DNA of 48,430 nt from the IMG/VR virus record IMGVR_UViG_3300008266_000093, positions 1 to 48,430 of that record; one strand, 5' to 3'. Positions 38,040 through 45,931 of this stretch are shown in pieces. The notes below the pieces were generated by a model that saw only the letters and a program-made list of their open reading frames with translations, was not told the DNA's origin and ran no database searches. The translations under genes and the position numbers were made by a program. The DNA is from a virus. Positions within the stretch are counted from its first letter, which is position 1; each line of letters opens with the position of its first letter.

Positions 38040-38636
38040 ATGGAATCCATGGGAATCCTTTGCGACACTGAAATTAAAGCATTTGCCCTGAACCAGGGAA
38101 TGATCAAGCCGTTTACTGATCGTTTGGTAAACGAAGAAAGTGGACGCCGTATTTTGAGCTATGGACTTAGCTCATATGGTTATGACATTCGTCTTTCACC
38201 TAAACAGTGTTTAATCTTTGGGCGCATCCAGGAAGGAGTGTCCGATCCAAAAGATTTCAATCCCAAAATTCTTTCAGATTCTGAACTTTTAGAAGATGAG
38301 AAGGGGCAGTATTTTCTTCTGCCGCCTTATGGCTACTGTTTAGCGGTAGCAGAAGAACGTCTTCAGCTGCCTCAAGACGTGACTGTGATCGCCATGGGCA
38401 AGAGCAGCTATGCACGTTCTGGCATTATCGCTAACATTACTCCGGCAGAGGCTGGCTGGGAAGGTTATCTAACCTTAGAAATCAGTAATGCTACGGGTCA
38501 ATTCAATCGCATCTACGCCAACGAGGGCATCATTCAGCTGTTGTTCCTACGTGGCACCCCCTGTGAGGTCTCGTACCAAGACCGGAAGGGTAAGTACCAG
38601 AACCAGGCACAAGAAGTCGTTTACTCCAAGGCCTGA
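38040..38636 (+). CDS. dcd: dCTP deaminase
   Basis: Trimeric dUTPase/deaminase-fold enzyme converting dCTP to dUTP, supplying dTTP synthesis. Visible are GILCDTEIKAF, SYGLSSYGYDIRLSPKQC, the substrate-binding MGKSSYARSGI with the catalytic Arg/Ser, ITPAEAGWEGYLTLEISN with the catalytic Glu, and EGIIQLLFLRG. Length of about 198 aa is normal. The ATG at 38040 is preferred; 38049 (MGILC) is possible and would match typical family N-termini. This gene is common in cyanophages. Confidence 0.93.
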   Translation: MESMGILCDTEIKAFALNQGMIKPFTDRLVNEESGRRILSYGLSSYGYDIRLSPKQCLIFGRIQEGVSDPKDFNPKILSDSELLEDEKGQYFLLPPYGYCLAVAEERLQLPQDVTVIAMGKSSYARSGIIANITPAEAGWEGYLTLEISNATGQFNRIYANEGIIQLLFLRGTPCEVSYQDRKGKYQNQAQEVVYSKA

Positions 38637-38638
38637 GC

Positions 38639-38845
38639 ATGAATCGCGATAACCTTGAGCAGAGGATGGATGTCCTTGAGATCTTGGAAAAACAAGTTGT
38701 GTTTCTTGAGAACCAAGAACTATCCTCTGCTCTGGCGCGGTTCCGACCAGAGAATACTCAGTGGGTTTTGAATATGCTTCAGGACTTACTCGGCCAGATG
38801 CAAGACGCCCTTGATTCTGAAGACTTTAGCCAAAATTGGAATTAA
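38639..38845 (+). CDS. Hypothetical helical protein, 68 aa
   Basis: Coiled-coil-like helical protein (LEQRMDVLEILEKQVVFLEN) with acidic end. It starts two bases after dcd and is convergent with the next minus-strand gene, overlapping its stop by four bases. No family recognised. Confidence 0.65.
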   Translation: MNRDNLEQRMDVLEILEKQVVFLENQELSSALARFRPENTQWVLNMLQDLLGQMQDALDSEDFSQNWN

Positions 38846-39222
38846 TTAAAACCGTAGAAAGCACCTGATTGAGATCTTGGTTTTTTAGCGTATCCAACAC
38901 TGCCTACAGTTCCGTATTCATCACCCATACTGGGAACTTCAACACCCCCAATCGTTGCTTCTGATCGTGGAGTTTCACCCCGTAACGTAGGTTCGTCAAT
39001 AGATGCTTTCTGTCGAAATTTATTGGACGCCTTGGCGGCAGTAATGAAACGCCTAATGCGTGTTTGATCGTCATTAATTTCTGCAACGCCAGGACGCTCT
39101 TCTTCCGAAATACGCCGTAAGTCCGTATCGTAATTACGTTCGGGGTTAAGATCGGTTACTTCCGAACCAGAACTTCCTGAGTCCTGTCTTGGGTCGTAAG
39201 TAGGGTCAAAGAATCTTGGCAT
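38842..39222 (-). CDS. Hypothetical protein, 126 aa
   Basis: Disordered-looking, Ser/Asp/Arg-rich start (MPRFFDPTYDPRQDSGSSG) with a helical middle (TRIRRFITAAKASNKFRQK) and a Gly/Ser/Tyr-rich end. The ATG at 39222 is preferred over a frame extension to 39300 that would cross the divergent promoter area. Possible virion or scaffold accessory; unknown. Confidence 0.6.
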   Translation of the reverse strand: MPRFFDPTYDPRQDSGSSGSEVTDLNPERNYDTDLRRISEEERPGVAEINDDQTRIRRFITAAKASNKFRQKASIDEPTLRGETPRSEATIGGVEVPSMGDEYGTVGSVGYAKKPRSQSGAFYGFN

Positions 39223-39258
39223 AGTATTATTGTAAGAGGAGTAACTCAAGTACTGAAT

Positions 39259-39606
39259 ATGATGCATAACGCAGCATCGTTCTTGGATGCGTTTGTACAA
39301 GATGAAGTAAAGTCACGTTGTCTTACGGAAGAAGACTTCGGTCAGCCTCTCGCAAATGAAGAAAATGATGTACCCTTATATGACATGTACAACCGAGGAT
39401 TAGCGGCATGTCAGGAAGGGAACGAGAGGCAAAATCTTTCACTAGCAGAGGGTCAACGTCCTGGTCTGACAGGTTATATCCCCTCAGCGGAAGAGGGCTC
39501 AATGATGGGAGCCAGCCCGAAACCCAAAACTCTGGTGATGGAACTGGAAGCAGTACCGGAGGGGGAGAGGGACCTTTCCGCCAAACGTCGTGGTTTGCGC
39601 CGGTAG
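39259..39606 (+). CDS. Hypothetical protein overlapping the DUF3310 gene, 115 aa
   Basis: The first 55 residues (MHNAASFLDAFVQDEVKSR, DVPLYDMYNRGLAACQEG) look like ordinary coding sequence. The rest overlaps the DUF3310 frame for 199 bases and is low in complexity. The DUF3310 frame is offset by -1, so either two proteins are made from overlapping frames or a -1 frameshift joins the N-terminal part to DUF3310. I see no clear slippery heptamer. Confidence 0.55.
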   Translation: MMHNAASFLDAFVQDEVKSRCLTEEDFGQPLANEENDVPLYDMYNRGLAACQEGNERQNLSLAEGQRPGLTGYIPSAEEGSMMGASPKPKTLVMELEAVPEGERDLSAKRRGLRR

Positions 39607-39983
39607 AAGACGATATCCCCTCCGACGTTGTTGGGCTTGATGAGTGTAAAGACGGTATTTGCCCTGTACCCTGGGCAAAAGCTGTTGACCTGTTGGAGAA
39701 TTCAGAATTCCCTAAAGGTTTTGGAGAAAGCACTATTGAGTCTACGCTTCAGGGGCCTCCCGTGATTCAGGAAGATCCTGTAAACCATCCCTCTCATTAC
39801 ACTGATGGGGGCATTGAATGCATCGAAGCCATTGAGGCGGCTTTAACCATCGAAGAATTTCGTGGTTACTGCAAGGGAAATTGCATGAAGTATATTTGGC
39901 GTGAGCGCCATAAAGGCGGGACAGAATCACTGAAGAAGGCACAGTGGTATCTCAACCGGTTAATTGAATTAGGTGACGCTTAA
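39408..39983 (+). CDS. DUF3310 domain protein, 191 aa
   Basis: The C-terminal 65 residues carry the DUF3310 signature: DPVNHPSHYTDGGIECIEAI, then FRGYCKGNCMKYIWR and a KAQWYLNRLIE helix. DUF3310 proteins are widespread in phages and often annotated as nucleotide kinase-like; the function is not settled. The N-terminal 100 residues are a Ser/Gly/Thr-rich, low-complexity region that overlaps the previous gene in another frame; the real start may be further downstream. It is convergent with the nblA-like gene, overlapping its stop by four bases. Confidence 0.8.
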   Translation: MSGREREAKSFTSRGSTSWSDRLYPLSGRGLNDGSQPETQNSGDGTGSSTGGGEGPFRQTSWFAPVEDDIPSDVVGLDECKDGICPVPWAKAVDLLENSEFPKGFGESTIESTLQGPPVIQEDPVNHPSHYTDGGIECIEAIEAALTIEEFRGYCKGNCMKYIWRERHKGGTESLKKAQWYLNRLIELGDA

Positions 39984-40285
39984 AAAGGTTGTAGCTCATC
40001 TTCATCATCGTCGCCGTCTTCGTAAAACGCGCAGGCGGCGGCAAGTTCTTCCAGTTCGAGGTCGGTGGGTACGTCAAAATCCAGTTGGATATTTTCGTCC
40101 GCCAGAATTTCTTTAACTGCTTGCCATTCCATTAAACGTTGATGATAAAGATTCAATAGGGCTGAGTAAAGTTCATCCCATGTCATCTCCATGGCAACGA
40201 TCTCAGCCTTACGCATTGAAAATTGGAGTTCCAGGGGCAGCTCAAACTCCCGTGGCTCTACTGATTTCTCCATTGCGTTTTTCAT
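39980..40285 (-). CDS. nblA: NblA-like phycobilisome degradation protein with acidic extension, 101 aa
   Basis: Residues 15-62 follow the NblA family pattern (PF04485): E-L-P-L-E-L-Q-F-S-M-R-K, then M-T-W-D-E-L ... L-L-N-L-Y-H-Q-R-L-M-E and a K-E-I-L end, matching the L-S-L-E-Q-Q-F-x-I-R ... M-x-x-E-Q ... L-x-x-L-Y-x-Q-M ... E-L-L of cyanobacterial and cyanophage NblA. NblA is an adaptor that brings phycobiliproteins to the Clp protease. Usual NblA is about 60 aa; here a 39-residue highly acidic tail (DDDEDELQPF end) and a 14-residue N-terminal extension are added. Identity is inferred from pattern only; both the extension and the spacing differ from classical NblA. Confidence 0.65.
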   Translation of the reverse strand: MKNAMEKSVEPREFELPLELQFSMRKAEIVAMEMTWDELYSALLNLYHQRLMEWQAVKEILADENIQLDFDVPTDLELEELAAACAFYEDGDDDEDELQPF

Positions 40286-40309
40286 GGCTTTGATGAAACT
40301 ATTTTAAGG

Positions 40310-40963
40310 CTAACCGGCAAATAACGATTCAATGGCATCTGTTTCTGAAAATACCCAGGGATCTTCATCGATTGCGAAGGAGTTGGCAAACTCCGCCAAA
40401 ACGTATGGATTGATGTTCTCTTCCAACTGTCGTATGGCACGTACTTGGTTGGGAGCAGCGGTGTAATTACGAAAAGCTCTCATTAAAACTTCAGTTGAAA
40501 GCCAGGGGTTTTCGTTGATCTCGTGCAGAAAAAGTTCAACTTCCTCGCGACGCCTATCAATAAGGCCACCAATGACCCTATGGCTTTCATCAAAGATCCA
40601 ATGCGTCATTTCTTCTGCTACAGCAGCCCAGTCTTCCTGTTGGATGCAATCAACAATGGGGCTGTAAAGAAACGGTTTCCAGCCTACCGAGTGAACAAAA
40701 GAAATCAAGCCCTGTTCCGTTAATCCATGCAGATGAATATCCAGATCTGCTAGAAGACCACGGATAGCTTTGACTTCACAGAACAGGTATTCCAGTGCTT
40801 TTTCCTTGGTGCACCATTGCCCTTTCTTAACGGGAGAACCGTCCGGATAATATTGGGTACCATACCCAATCGCGTAAGTACCCGCCTCATCTGCAGAAAA
40901 CGCCTTCTCATTGAATCCTTCGTATTTACGAATTAAAGCAACAGCTTCTCGCAGATCAGACAT
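40310..40963 (-). CDS. GH24 lysozyme-type endolysin, 217 aa
   Basis: N-terminal T4-lysozyme-like domain: LIRKYEGFNEKAFSADEAGT with catalytic Glu15 and Asp25, followed by YAIGYGTQY. The third residue of the usual E-D-T set, Thr before I-G-Y-G, is Ala31 here, with Thr29 nearby. A YSPIVDCIQQ and GLIDRRREEVELFL segment completes the domain at about residue 150. The C-terminal 65 residues are acidic and unknown, perhaps a binding or regulatory tail. Second peptidoglycan hydrolase of the phage. Confidence 0.85.
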   Translation of the reverse strand: MSDLREAVALIRKYEGFNEKAFSADEAGTYAIGYGTQYYPDGSPVKKGQWCTKEKALEYLFCEVKAIRGLLADLDIHLHGLTEQGLISFVHSVGWKPFLYSPIVDCIQQEDWAAVAEEMTHWIFDESHRVIGGLIDRRREEVELFLHEINENPWLSTEVLMRAFRNYTAAPNQVRAIRQLEENINPYVLAEFANSFAIDEDPWVFSETDAIESLFAG

Positions 40964-41010
40964 GGGAGTACAACAAGTACTCCCATATTACACATATAAA
41001 AATACAGTTG

Positions 41011-41136
41011 TTATCGACCTTGGCCACGCATTTTTTTACGGCCATGGCTAGGCAAGCTATTTTGCCCTTGTCCTTGACGCGTTTTCTTAGGCTTGGACTC
41101 AAGTTTGACGCTTGTTACTGCTTTGGGTTTAGCCAT
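41011..41136 (-). CDS. Small basic protein, 41 aa
   Basis: ATG at 41136 (minus) opens a 41-codon frame: MAKPKAVTSVKLESKPKKTR, then QGQGQNSLPS and a basic end (HGRKKMRGQGR). It is very basic, with a pattern repeated in T4-like and other cyanophages. It lies between the GH24 lysozyme and another basic protein and may bind DNA or RNA. Confidence 0.6.
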   Translation of the reverse strand: MAKPKAVTSVKLESKPKKTRQGQGQNSLPSHGRKKMRGQGR

Positions 41137-41171
41137 GACGGGATTGAATTGGCGTTACCACTTTACCTCAT

Positions 41172-41471
41172 CTACCATTTCACGCGGTGACTCCAGTACC
41201 TAGCAGACATGATTCCTGGATTTGAATCCTGGGCATTATGCCTTGCGTAATATGACTTTTTCCTGGCTTTATCTTTTTCTGTGGTTGGGTTCTTACCCGC
41301 ACCTTCTACACCTTGCTGACCAAAACGGATAATCTTTTCCTCACCGCCTTTACATGCTTTTACTACATGCGATTTAGTTGCATGGCCAGGGGTACGACGT
41401 GGTTTGTTGCACGCCATTTTGTCTTTAGCAATCTTGGCTGCTGTTGCAGCTTTTTTTCTTTTATCTGACAT
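41172..41471 (-). CDS. Lysine-rich basic protein, 99 aa
   Basis: Very basic protein (MSDKRKKAATAAKIAKDKMA) with a Cys pair and a conserved-looking end, SNPGIMSARYWSHRVKW. Phage proteins of this type often end in a Y-W-x-x-x-V-K-W motif. It starts at the stop of the 1072-residue gene and may be virion-packaged or nucleic-acid binding; function unknown. Confidence 0.7.
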   Translation of the reverse strand: MSDKRKKAATAAKIAKDKMACNKPRRTPGHATKSHVVKACKGGEEKIIRFGQQGVEGAGKNPTTEKDKARKKSYYARHNAQDSNPGIMSARYWSHRVKW

Positions 41472-44400
41472 TAGAGGCCCTTAAACATCGAAGCGAATTC
41501 ACCGAGAAATGCTTGGCCAGTAGCGGAGTTAGGCGCTTCTTCCTCGTCATCATCTTTACCAATTCTAAAATAGTTTGTATAAAAATCTTTTGCTGTTTCT
41601 TTAGAAGTTTTTTCATCAACTTTTTTTTCCTCTTCCGGAAAGAAACCTTCAATCGTTCCAAGGGAGGCAAATGGATCTGATAGATCTAAACCATAAGTTT
41701 TCAACGCCTCATTTTTACCTGATTTAGTAAGCAATACCTGCTCGTTTCGATCTAGGTCAGGGAACATGTTGGTATAAAATTCATCCTCTGTTCCTTGGTA
41801 TCCGGATTTTTGAAAAATAGAATATAACTCTGTTGTTGGTTTTGCTAAGTCATCTTTGTAATCTTCTGGACGATCAATGTACGTTACGCCAAGAATTTCT
41901 TGAGTTGGTTTTTCACGTTTTTCATTTAAGTACTTAAGCTGTTCTCTAATATCTTGAGCAGAACCGCTGCGTAAAGTTTCGATAATAAACTGTTTAACGT
42001 CATCAAGAGTACCGTCAACCTCAGAGATACCGTAACGATCTAGTACTTCTTTCCATGCTTCGGGTGTTTTTTCAGGATCCAAACCCTGAAGTATCTCATC
42101 AGCAAATTCTTCTGGTGTAATAAATCGACCAAAAACGGTATCTAATTTGAAAGCTTCTTCTTTCATGACCGGAACAACGGTCTCATAAAGATAGTTTTTA
42201 ATTTTACTAGCATTTGTAATGTCATCAGCTGCATCGTATCCTTGACCTTGTCCTTTAACTTCAAAGTGCATACGTGCAAATGCTGCTTTGTTGTTAACGT
42301 CAATGCCAAAACGATAAATCTGGGAATTCCAATAAGGATCACCTGCTTTTGCTTTGGCCCAATCTTCTTCTACAGTTTGTTTTTGTTTGGCGTAATCCGT
42401 GGTGCGTGATTCGTCACCTGTTGGATTAAAGTAGAAATTTGGATCAAAAGAGCGAGACTCTTGTTGTTTGATTTCGTCAAGATATTTTTTACTATACAAG
42501 TTACCTAACGTTTTGACAGCGTCATAAGTATCTTGTGTTTGGAATGGGTTTTTTTCTTCCTGACGAACATCGAGATACTCAACAAATTCATCCATTGAAC
42601 GTGCTGTATTAAATCGTGGCATTAAGTATTCATCAATATAGTTTCTGGCAAATTGTGCTTCAATATTCATCATTTCAGTTTTATCGCCAACTTGATAAGA
42701 AGTTGCAATGCCACGCTCTTTGGCGTCATCTAGGGTTCTGATGTCAGCTTCTAGGCGTGATTGAATTGGAACCAGTATGGATTTTGCGTCTTCACCTGGG
42801 TCGCCTTTGATTGCGTCAAGTATTGTTTTCCCTTCTTCTCCCTGTGCTTCTAAAAAAGTAACAAGCTTTTCAGTGGTATCAAATCCAGCTGATTTTAAAA
42901 ACCCATCGTTAAATTTCCCTGTTGTTGCATCAAAAGGCTTTTTATCAGTAGAAGTAAAAGCGGAAATAATATCTTTTTTTTCTTCCAGGGGTTCAAATAT
43001 TGAATAATCAATGCTGTATTTTTCTTTAATTGCTTTGTCAAACCACTGTTGCCAGTTGTAACCAACATTACTGCGCATACCAGTGACATTCTGAAGGGCG
43101 CCCAAAAGATCTTCTTCTGCTTTATCAGCAGACGTATAGGAAAGGATGCCACCAACACCAGTGTCTCCCAGAAGGCTGTTGGCAAGTTGTTTATTAATAT
43201 CCAGAACTTCTGAAAAACCTGAGAAGCCACGGTAAAAACTCATTACCTCTTGCTCAGCTCGAACCTTTTTCATCTGTTGAATTGTATCTTTAAGTATGGT
43301 TTGATTAAGAGCTGCAAACTTTTTCGTATCAACCTGCGCTTTGGCGCCAATTAATTCATTAATGGCTTCCTCAAGTTGAGTGATGCCAGTGCCAGTATTA
43401 ACGTTGTATGTCAGTGATATTTGTTTATCTTCAGGACGCTCTGACAGACGAAAAAGAGCTGCAAATTCATCTGCTTTTGTTGGGTCTAAATATTTTTCTT
43501 TTGCAAGTTGAGTCCAATAAGAATCGCCCTGGCGGGCTTTAGTCCATTCATTGGAAACTTCTGGGATATTTAATAAACGCTCAGTAATTGTGTCGGAATC
43601 AATCCCGAGTTGAAGATCTCGAATGTCTTGAATTTCTTTATCAGTTAAAACATTTTCTGTATATATGTTTGCCGCAATGATATCTTCTTCCTTGTTACCG
43701 CGCAGATTTTGCGCTTTGCCTGTGGTTGTATAGTGCTGCCAATAGTAATTATTTTCACCATAACGTTCAGTAATATCGATATCATCAGCAGCAACAGCTT
43801 TATTCCAGGCTGCGTTGACCGTTGGGTTTTGATTTTTGTAATAAGCGGGATCAAACGTACCGTGAGGAGGTGTCGCTCCAAGAGAGCTGTCCCATGGAAT
43901 GAGTTTTTCTGTTTGATAAAAAAGTTTATAGTTATCTTTTGCATTGTCAATTACGGTTTGTGCATCTTTTGCACTCAAACCCGCCTTTATTAAATCTCCC
44001 GTAAAAAGTTGATCCCTATTGCTGACATAATCCCCGCCTTTGGTGGTAGAAGCAAGAGAAACGGTTTTGGAATAAACGTTATTTATTGCAGTATTTTGAG
44101 TGTTCTGCTTTAAATTATCAGCATTTAACTTAATATTGTTTGCGTTTAATTTTCTAGCTTCTTCGTTTAAGCGGTAATTTTCTTCATTTAATGCTTTATT
44201 CGCTGTGTTTGTAGTAGTATTTTGTGCGTTTAATGCTGTATTTGTTTGTCGTGTTTTTTCTATTTCTATATTTTTTTCTGCGTTATCTAAATTCTTTTGA
44301 TAGTTAGTTTCGTTTAACTCTCTGTTTATTTTATTTGTCTTAGTGTTATTTTTATTCGTATCTTCATTGATATCATTTTGAATTTGTATTCTATCCCAAG

Positions 44401-44689
44401 CAATTTTATCAGTTGTATAAGTCCCGCCCGGCTGTCCAAAAACTCCAGTCGGATAGTCTGCAGGGTTTGGTGCAGGAGTATTGTCTATTGGGTAGTCTGT
44501 ACGCAGTATGGGATAATCAATTTTGTAATTAGTAAATAAAAGATTGGGGACAGGATAATTTGTTTTTAAATTTGTAGGATGTTTTGTAAACCTGGAAGTG
44601 TCGTTATCAGTTTTAAAAGTTGTTGGGTAATCTGCTTTTTCATTAGTAACAACCCATGAACGTTGTGCCGCATCGTAACGAATGGCCAT
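41471..44689 (-). CDS. Large probable virion protein with Asn-rich coiled-coil region, 1072 aa
   Basis: The N-terminal 110 residues are rich in Pro, Tyr and Asp with repeated D-Y-P motifs (KADYP, KIDYP, RTDYP, PADYP). Residues about 110-215 are a long Asn/Lys/Glu helix (DNAEKNIEIEKTRQTNTAL). The rest is charged and helical with repeated WxxA/AKxGDxYW segments (ARQGDSYWTQLAKEKYLD, AKAGDPYWNSQIYRFG). The size and late position suggest an internal virion, tape-measure or DNA-ejection protein, but no transmembrane helix is clear and no family is recognised. It is the largest gene of the minus-strand late run. Confidence 0.7.
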   Translation of the reverse strand: MAIRYDAAQRSWVVTNEKADYPTTFKTDNDTSRFTKHPTNLKTNYPVPNLLFTNYKIDYPILRTDYPIDNTPAPNPADYPTGVFGQPGGTYTTDKIAWDRIQIQNDINEDTNKNNTKTNKINRELNETNYQKNLDNAEKNIEIEKTRQTNTALNAQNTTTNTANKALNEENYRLNEEARKLNANNIKLNADNLKQNTQNTAINNVYSKTVSLASTTKGGDYVSNRDQLFTGDLIKAGLSAKDAQTVIDNAKDNYKLFYQTEKLIPWDSSLGATPPHGTFDPAYYKNQNPTVNAAWNKAVAADDIDITERYGENNYYWQHYTTTGKAQNLRGNKEEDIIAANIYTENVLTDKEIQDIRDLQLGIDSDTITERLLNIPEVSNEWTKARQGDSYWTQLAKEKYLDPTKADEFAALFRLSERPEDKQISLTYNVNTGTGITQLEEAINELIGAKAQVDTKKFAALNQTILKDTIQQMKKVRAEQEVMSFYRGFSGFSEVLDINKQLANSLLGDTGVGGILSYTSADKAEEDLLGALQNVTGMRSNVGYNWQQWFDKAIKEKYSIDYSIFEPLEEKKDIISAFTSTDKKPFDATTGKFNDGFLKSAGFDTTEKLVTFLEAQGEEGKTILDAIKGDPGEDAKSILVPIQSRLEADIRTLDDAKERGIATSYQVGDKTEMMNIEAQFARNYIDEYLMPRFNTARSMDEFVEYLDVRQEEKNPFQTQDTYDAVKTLGNLYSKKYLDEIKQQESRSFDPNFYFNPTGDESRTTDYAKQKQTVEEDWAKAKAGDPYWNSQIYRFGIDVNNKAAFARMHFEVKGQGQGYDAADDITNASKIKNYLYETVVPVMKEEAFKLDTVFGRFITPEEFADEILQGLDPEKTPEAWKEVLDRYGISEVDGTLDDVKQFIIETLRSGSAQDIREQLKYLNEKREKPTQEILGVTYIDRPEDYKDDLAKPTTELYSIFQKSGYQGTEDEFYTNMFPDLDRNEQVLLTKSGKNEALKTYGLDLSDPFASLGTIEGFFPEEEKKVDEKTSKETAKDFYTNYFRIGKDDDEEEAPNSATGQAFLGEFASMFKGL

Positions 44690-44722
44690 TATTACAAACC
44701 TTTTTTAATATCTTACCAACAA

Positions 44723-45091
44723 TTAAACCGCAATATTTGGCTGCAAATTAAAATAACTTTCTTGAAAAAGGTCAACCAACTCTTGGGAAGTCCAGGCTTT
44801 AATCCTATCCAGTTGGATTTGTTCAAAAAATTCTTGTTGTAGATACCACTCTTCCATCTTTGTACTTGCTTTATTTGTGTTACACCTTCTGCACGCAGGG
44901 ACCAGATTATTTCTGTTGTTAGATCCAGACTTAAACCTTGGAATTACGTGATCCAAACTTGTTGCTTCTGCCTTGCAATAAGCGCATTGGTTATCCCAAG
45001 CTTCGTAAATGGATTGTCGATAGCGTCTCTTGGCTAGTTTGGGAGTTAATTCAATGAGCAGGGCGAGGGGTTCCTGTTCACTATTGAACAT
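44723..45091 (-). CDS. HNH endonuclease, 122 aa
   Basis: HNH core: CAYCKAEATSLDHVIPRFKS, NNLVPACRRCNTNKAS, giving two CxxC zinc knuckles and the catalytic D-H. It has a helical N-terminus and an acidic-aromatic C-terminus. Free-standing HNH nuclease beside a divergent HTH gene and a degenerate integrase; it may be a homing endonuclease or a packaging nuclease. Confidence 0.88.
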   Translation of the reverse strand: MFNSEQEPLALLIELTPKLAKRRYRQSIYEAWDNQCAYCKAEATSLDHVIPRFKSGSNNRNNLVPACRRCNTNKASTKMEEWYLQQEFFEQIQLDRIKAWTSQELVDLFQESYFNLQPNIAV

Positions 45092-45207
45092 GCTCTTTAG
45101 TAGCTGTTAAACCATTTTAATTTCCCCTTACATGTATCAACACGTAACAAAAATCTAAAACAAAGCTTAAGGAGCTTGTGGGTTGTGGCTGGAGCGTTAT
45201 CCTATCA

Positions 45208-45215
45208 GTGTACAC
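45208..45215. promoter_or_regulatory. GTGTACAC palindrome upstream of the HTH gene
   Basis: An eight-base perfect palindrome 13 bases before the HTH start codon, in the divergent gap between the HNH and HTH genes. It could be an operator for the HTH protein, but its length is short and no clear -10/-35 pair is seen. Confidence 0.35.
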
Positions 45216-45228
45216 GTTTTTGTGCGTC

Positions 45229-45447
45229 ATGATCAAAGCAAATGGGTGGGTCACCATCCAAAAGGCCGAAGAGCTTCTTGGGCTTGATCGAAAGACACTT
45301 TTCAAATACCGCGACAACGGTACGTTAAAACTAGGGCCGCATTACGCCGCTTTCCCTGAAACACGCTCTCGCGATACCTATCGTTGGAATGTTTCAGCTG
45401 TCAGGCAACAGCTGAAAAAACACGAGAAAGCTGCTTCTCTGGTTTGA
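45229..45447 (+). CDS. Small helix-turn-helix protein, excisionase-like, 72 aa
   Basis: MIKANGWVTIQKAEELLGLD then RKTLFKYRDNGTLKLG is a winged HTH of the MerR/excisionase type, similar in layout to the 135-aa HTH protein at 36187. The ATG at 45229 is chosen over a GTG at 45178 that would add a hydrophobic stretch crossing the divergent promoter. It is next to an integrase-like gene, tail-to-tail, with a 47-base overlap, which suits an excisionase or regulator. Confidence 0.7.
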   Translation: MIKANGWVTIQKAEELLGLDRKTLFKYRDNGTLKLGPHYAAFPETRSRDTYRWNVSAVRQQLKKHEKAASLV

Positions 45448-45823
45448 AGGGACGAGTATGATCTTTACGGATGCGATGCGCGAGCAAAAGATCAGTTATG
45501 TTTAACTGAGTTTCTTGATAAGCCATGGCTCTGTATAAGGAAAAAGACAGGAAATCCCAACGGCTCTGTAGTTTGCAGGGCTGTTTTTTTTTGAGTTCAA
45601 AAAGTAAAACCCACTGTGGATGCAGTGGGTGGATCATACGTTTTTTACCGGGAACACAAATAGAATCGTCATCACTCCAATGGAAATCAATTAACTGATC
45701 TGGTTTGATTCCAAAGGTGGCAACCATGGCATAGAGCCACGCTACATCTTTTGTTTTTTTATGAGAAGCCAGCTGAAAGTACTCATCTACAATCCGCTGA
45801 TCAACAGGCGGTGCTTGAGACAT
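45401..45823 (-). CDS. Degenerate tyrosine-recombinase-like protein, 140 aa
   Basis: The segment VAWLYAMVATFGIKPDQLID, then DSICVPGKKRMIHPLHPQW, follows the catalytic-domain start of cyanobacterial phage integrases (Y-G-M-L-A-x-Y-G-x-R-P-H-E ... K-T ... V-x-P-L-x-P-E-W). The box I Arg is Lys here (I-K-P-D-Q), and no typical H-x-x-R box II or catalytic Tyr is recognisable; LLLAHRIRKDH may be a remnant. It is much shorter than an active integrase (over 300 aa). Start ATG 45823 preferred over TTG at 45847. Possibly a truncated integrase or a domesticated DNA-binding fragment. Confidence 0.55.
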   Translation of the reverse strand: MSQAPPVDQRIVDEYFQLASHKKTKDVAWLYAMVATFGIKPDQLIDFHWSDDDSICVPGKKRMIHPLHPQWVLLFELKKKQPCKLQSRWDFLSFSLYRAMAYQETQLNITDLLLAHRIRKDHTRPFKPEKQLSRVFSAVA

Positions 45824-45931
45824 GGCTGAGATGAGTTGGATGACCAAATCCTAAGAAGGCGTGGTTTCCACTCGCAAGTAATAAAAAATTTCTTAATCAG
45901 TCCTGCTGGACTAATACAAGTTTACATTATA

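Noticed and set aside
41211-41240. tRNA T-arm-like sequence (GGATTTGAATCC) near 41219
   Set aside because: It lies inside the 99-aa gene, where it encodes part of the SNPGIM segment, and no acceptor or anticodon arm surrounds it.
42895-43230. 111-aa frame and similar frames inside the 1072-aa gene
   Set aside because: Same-strand frame shadows of a long, well-formed gene, with no start context of their own.
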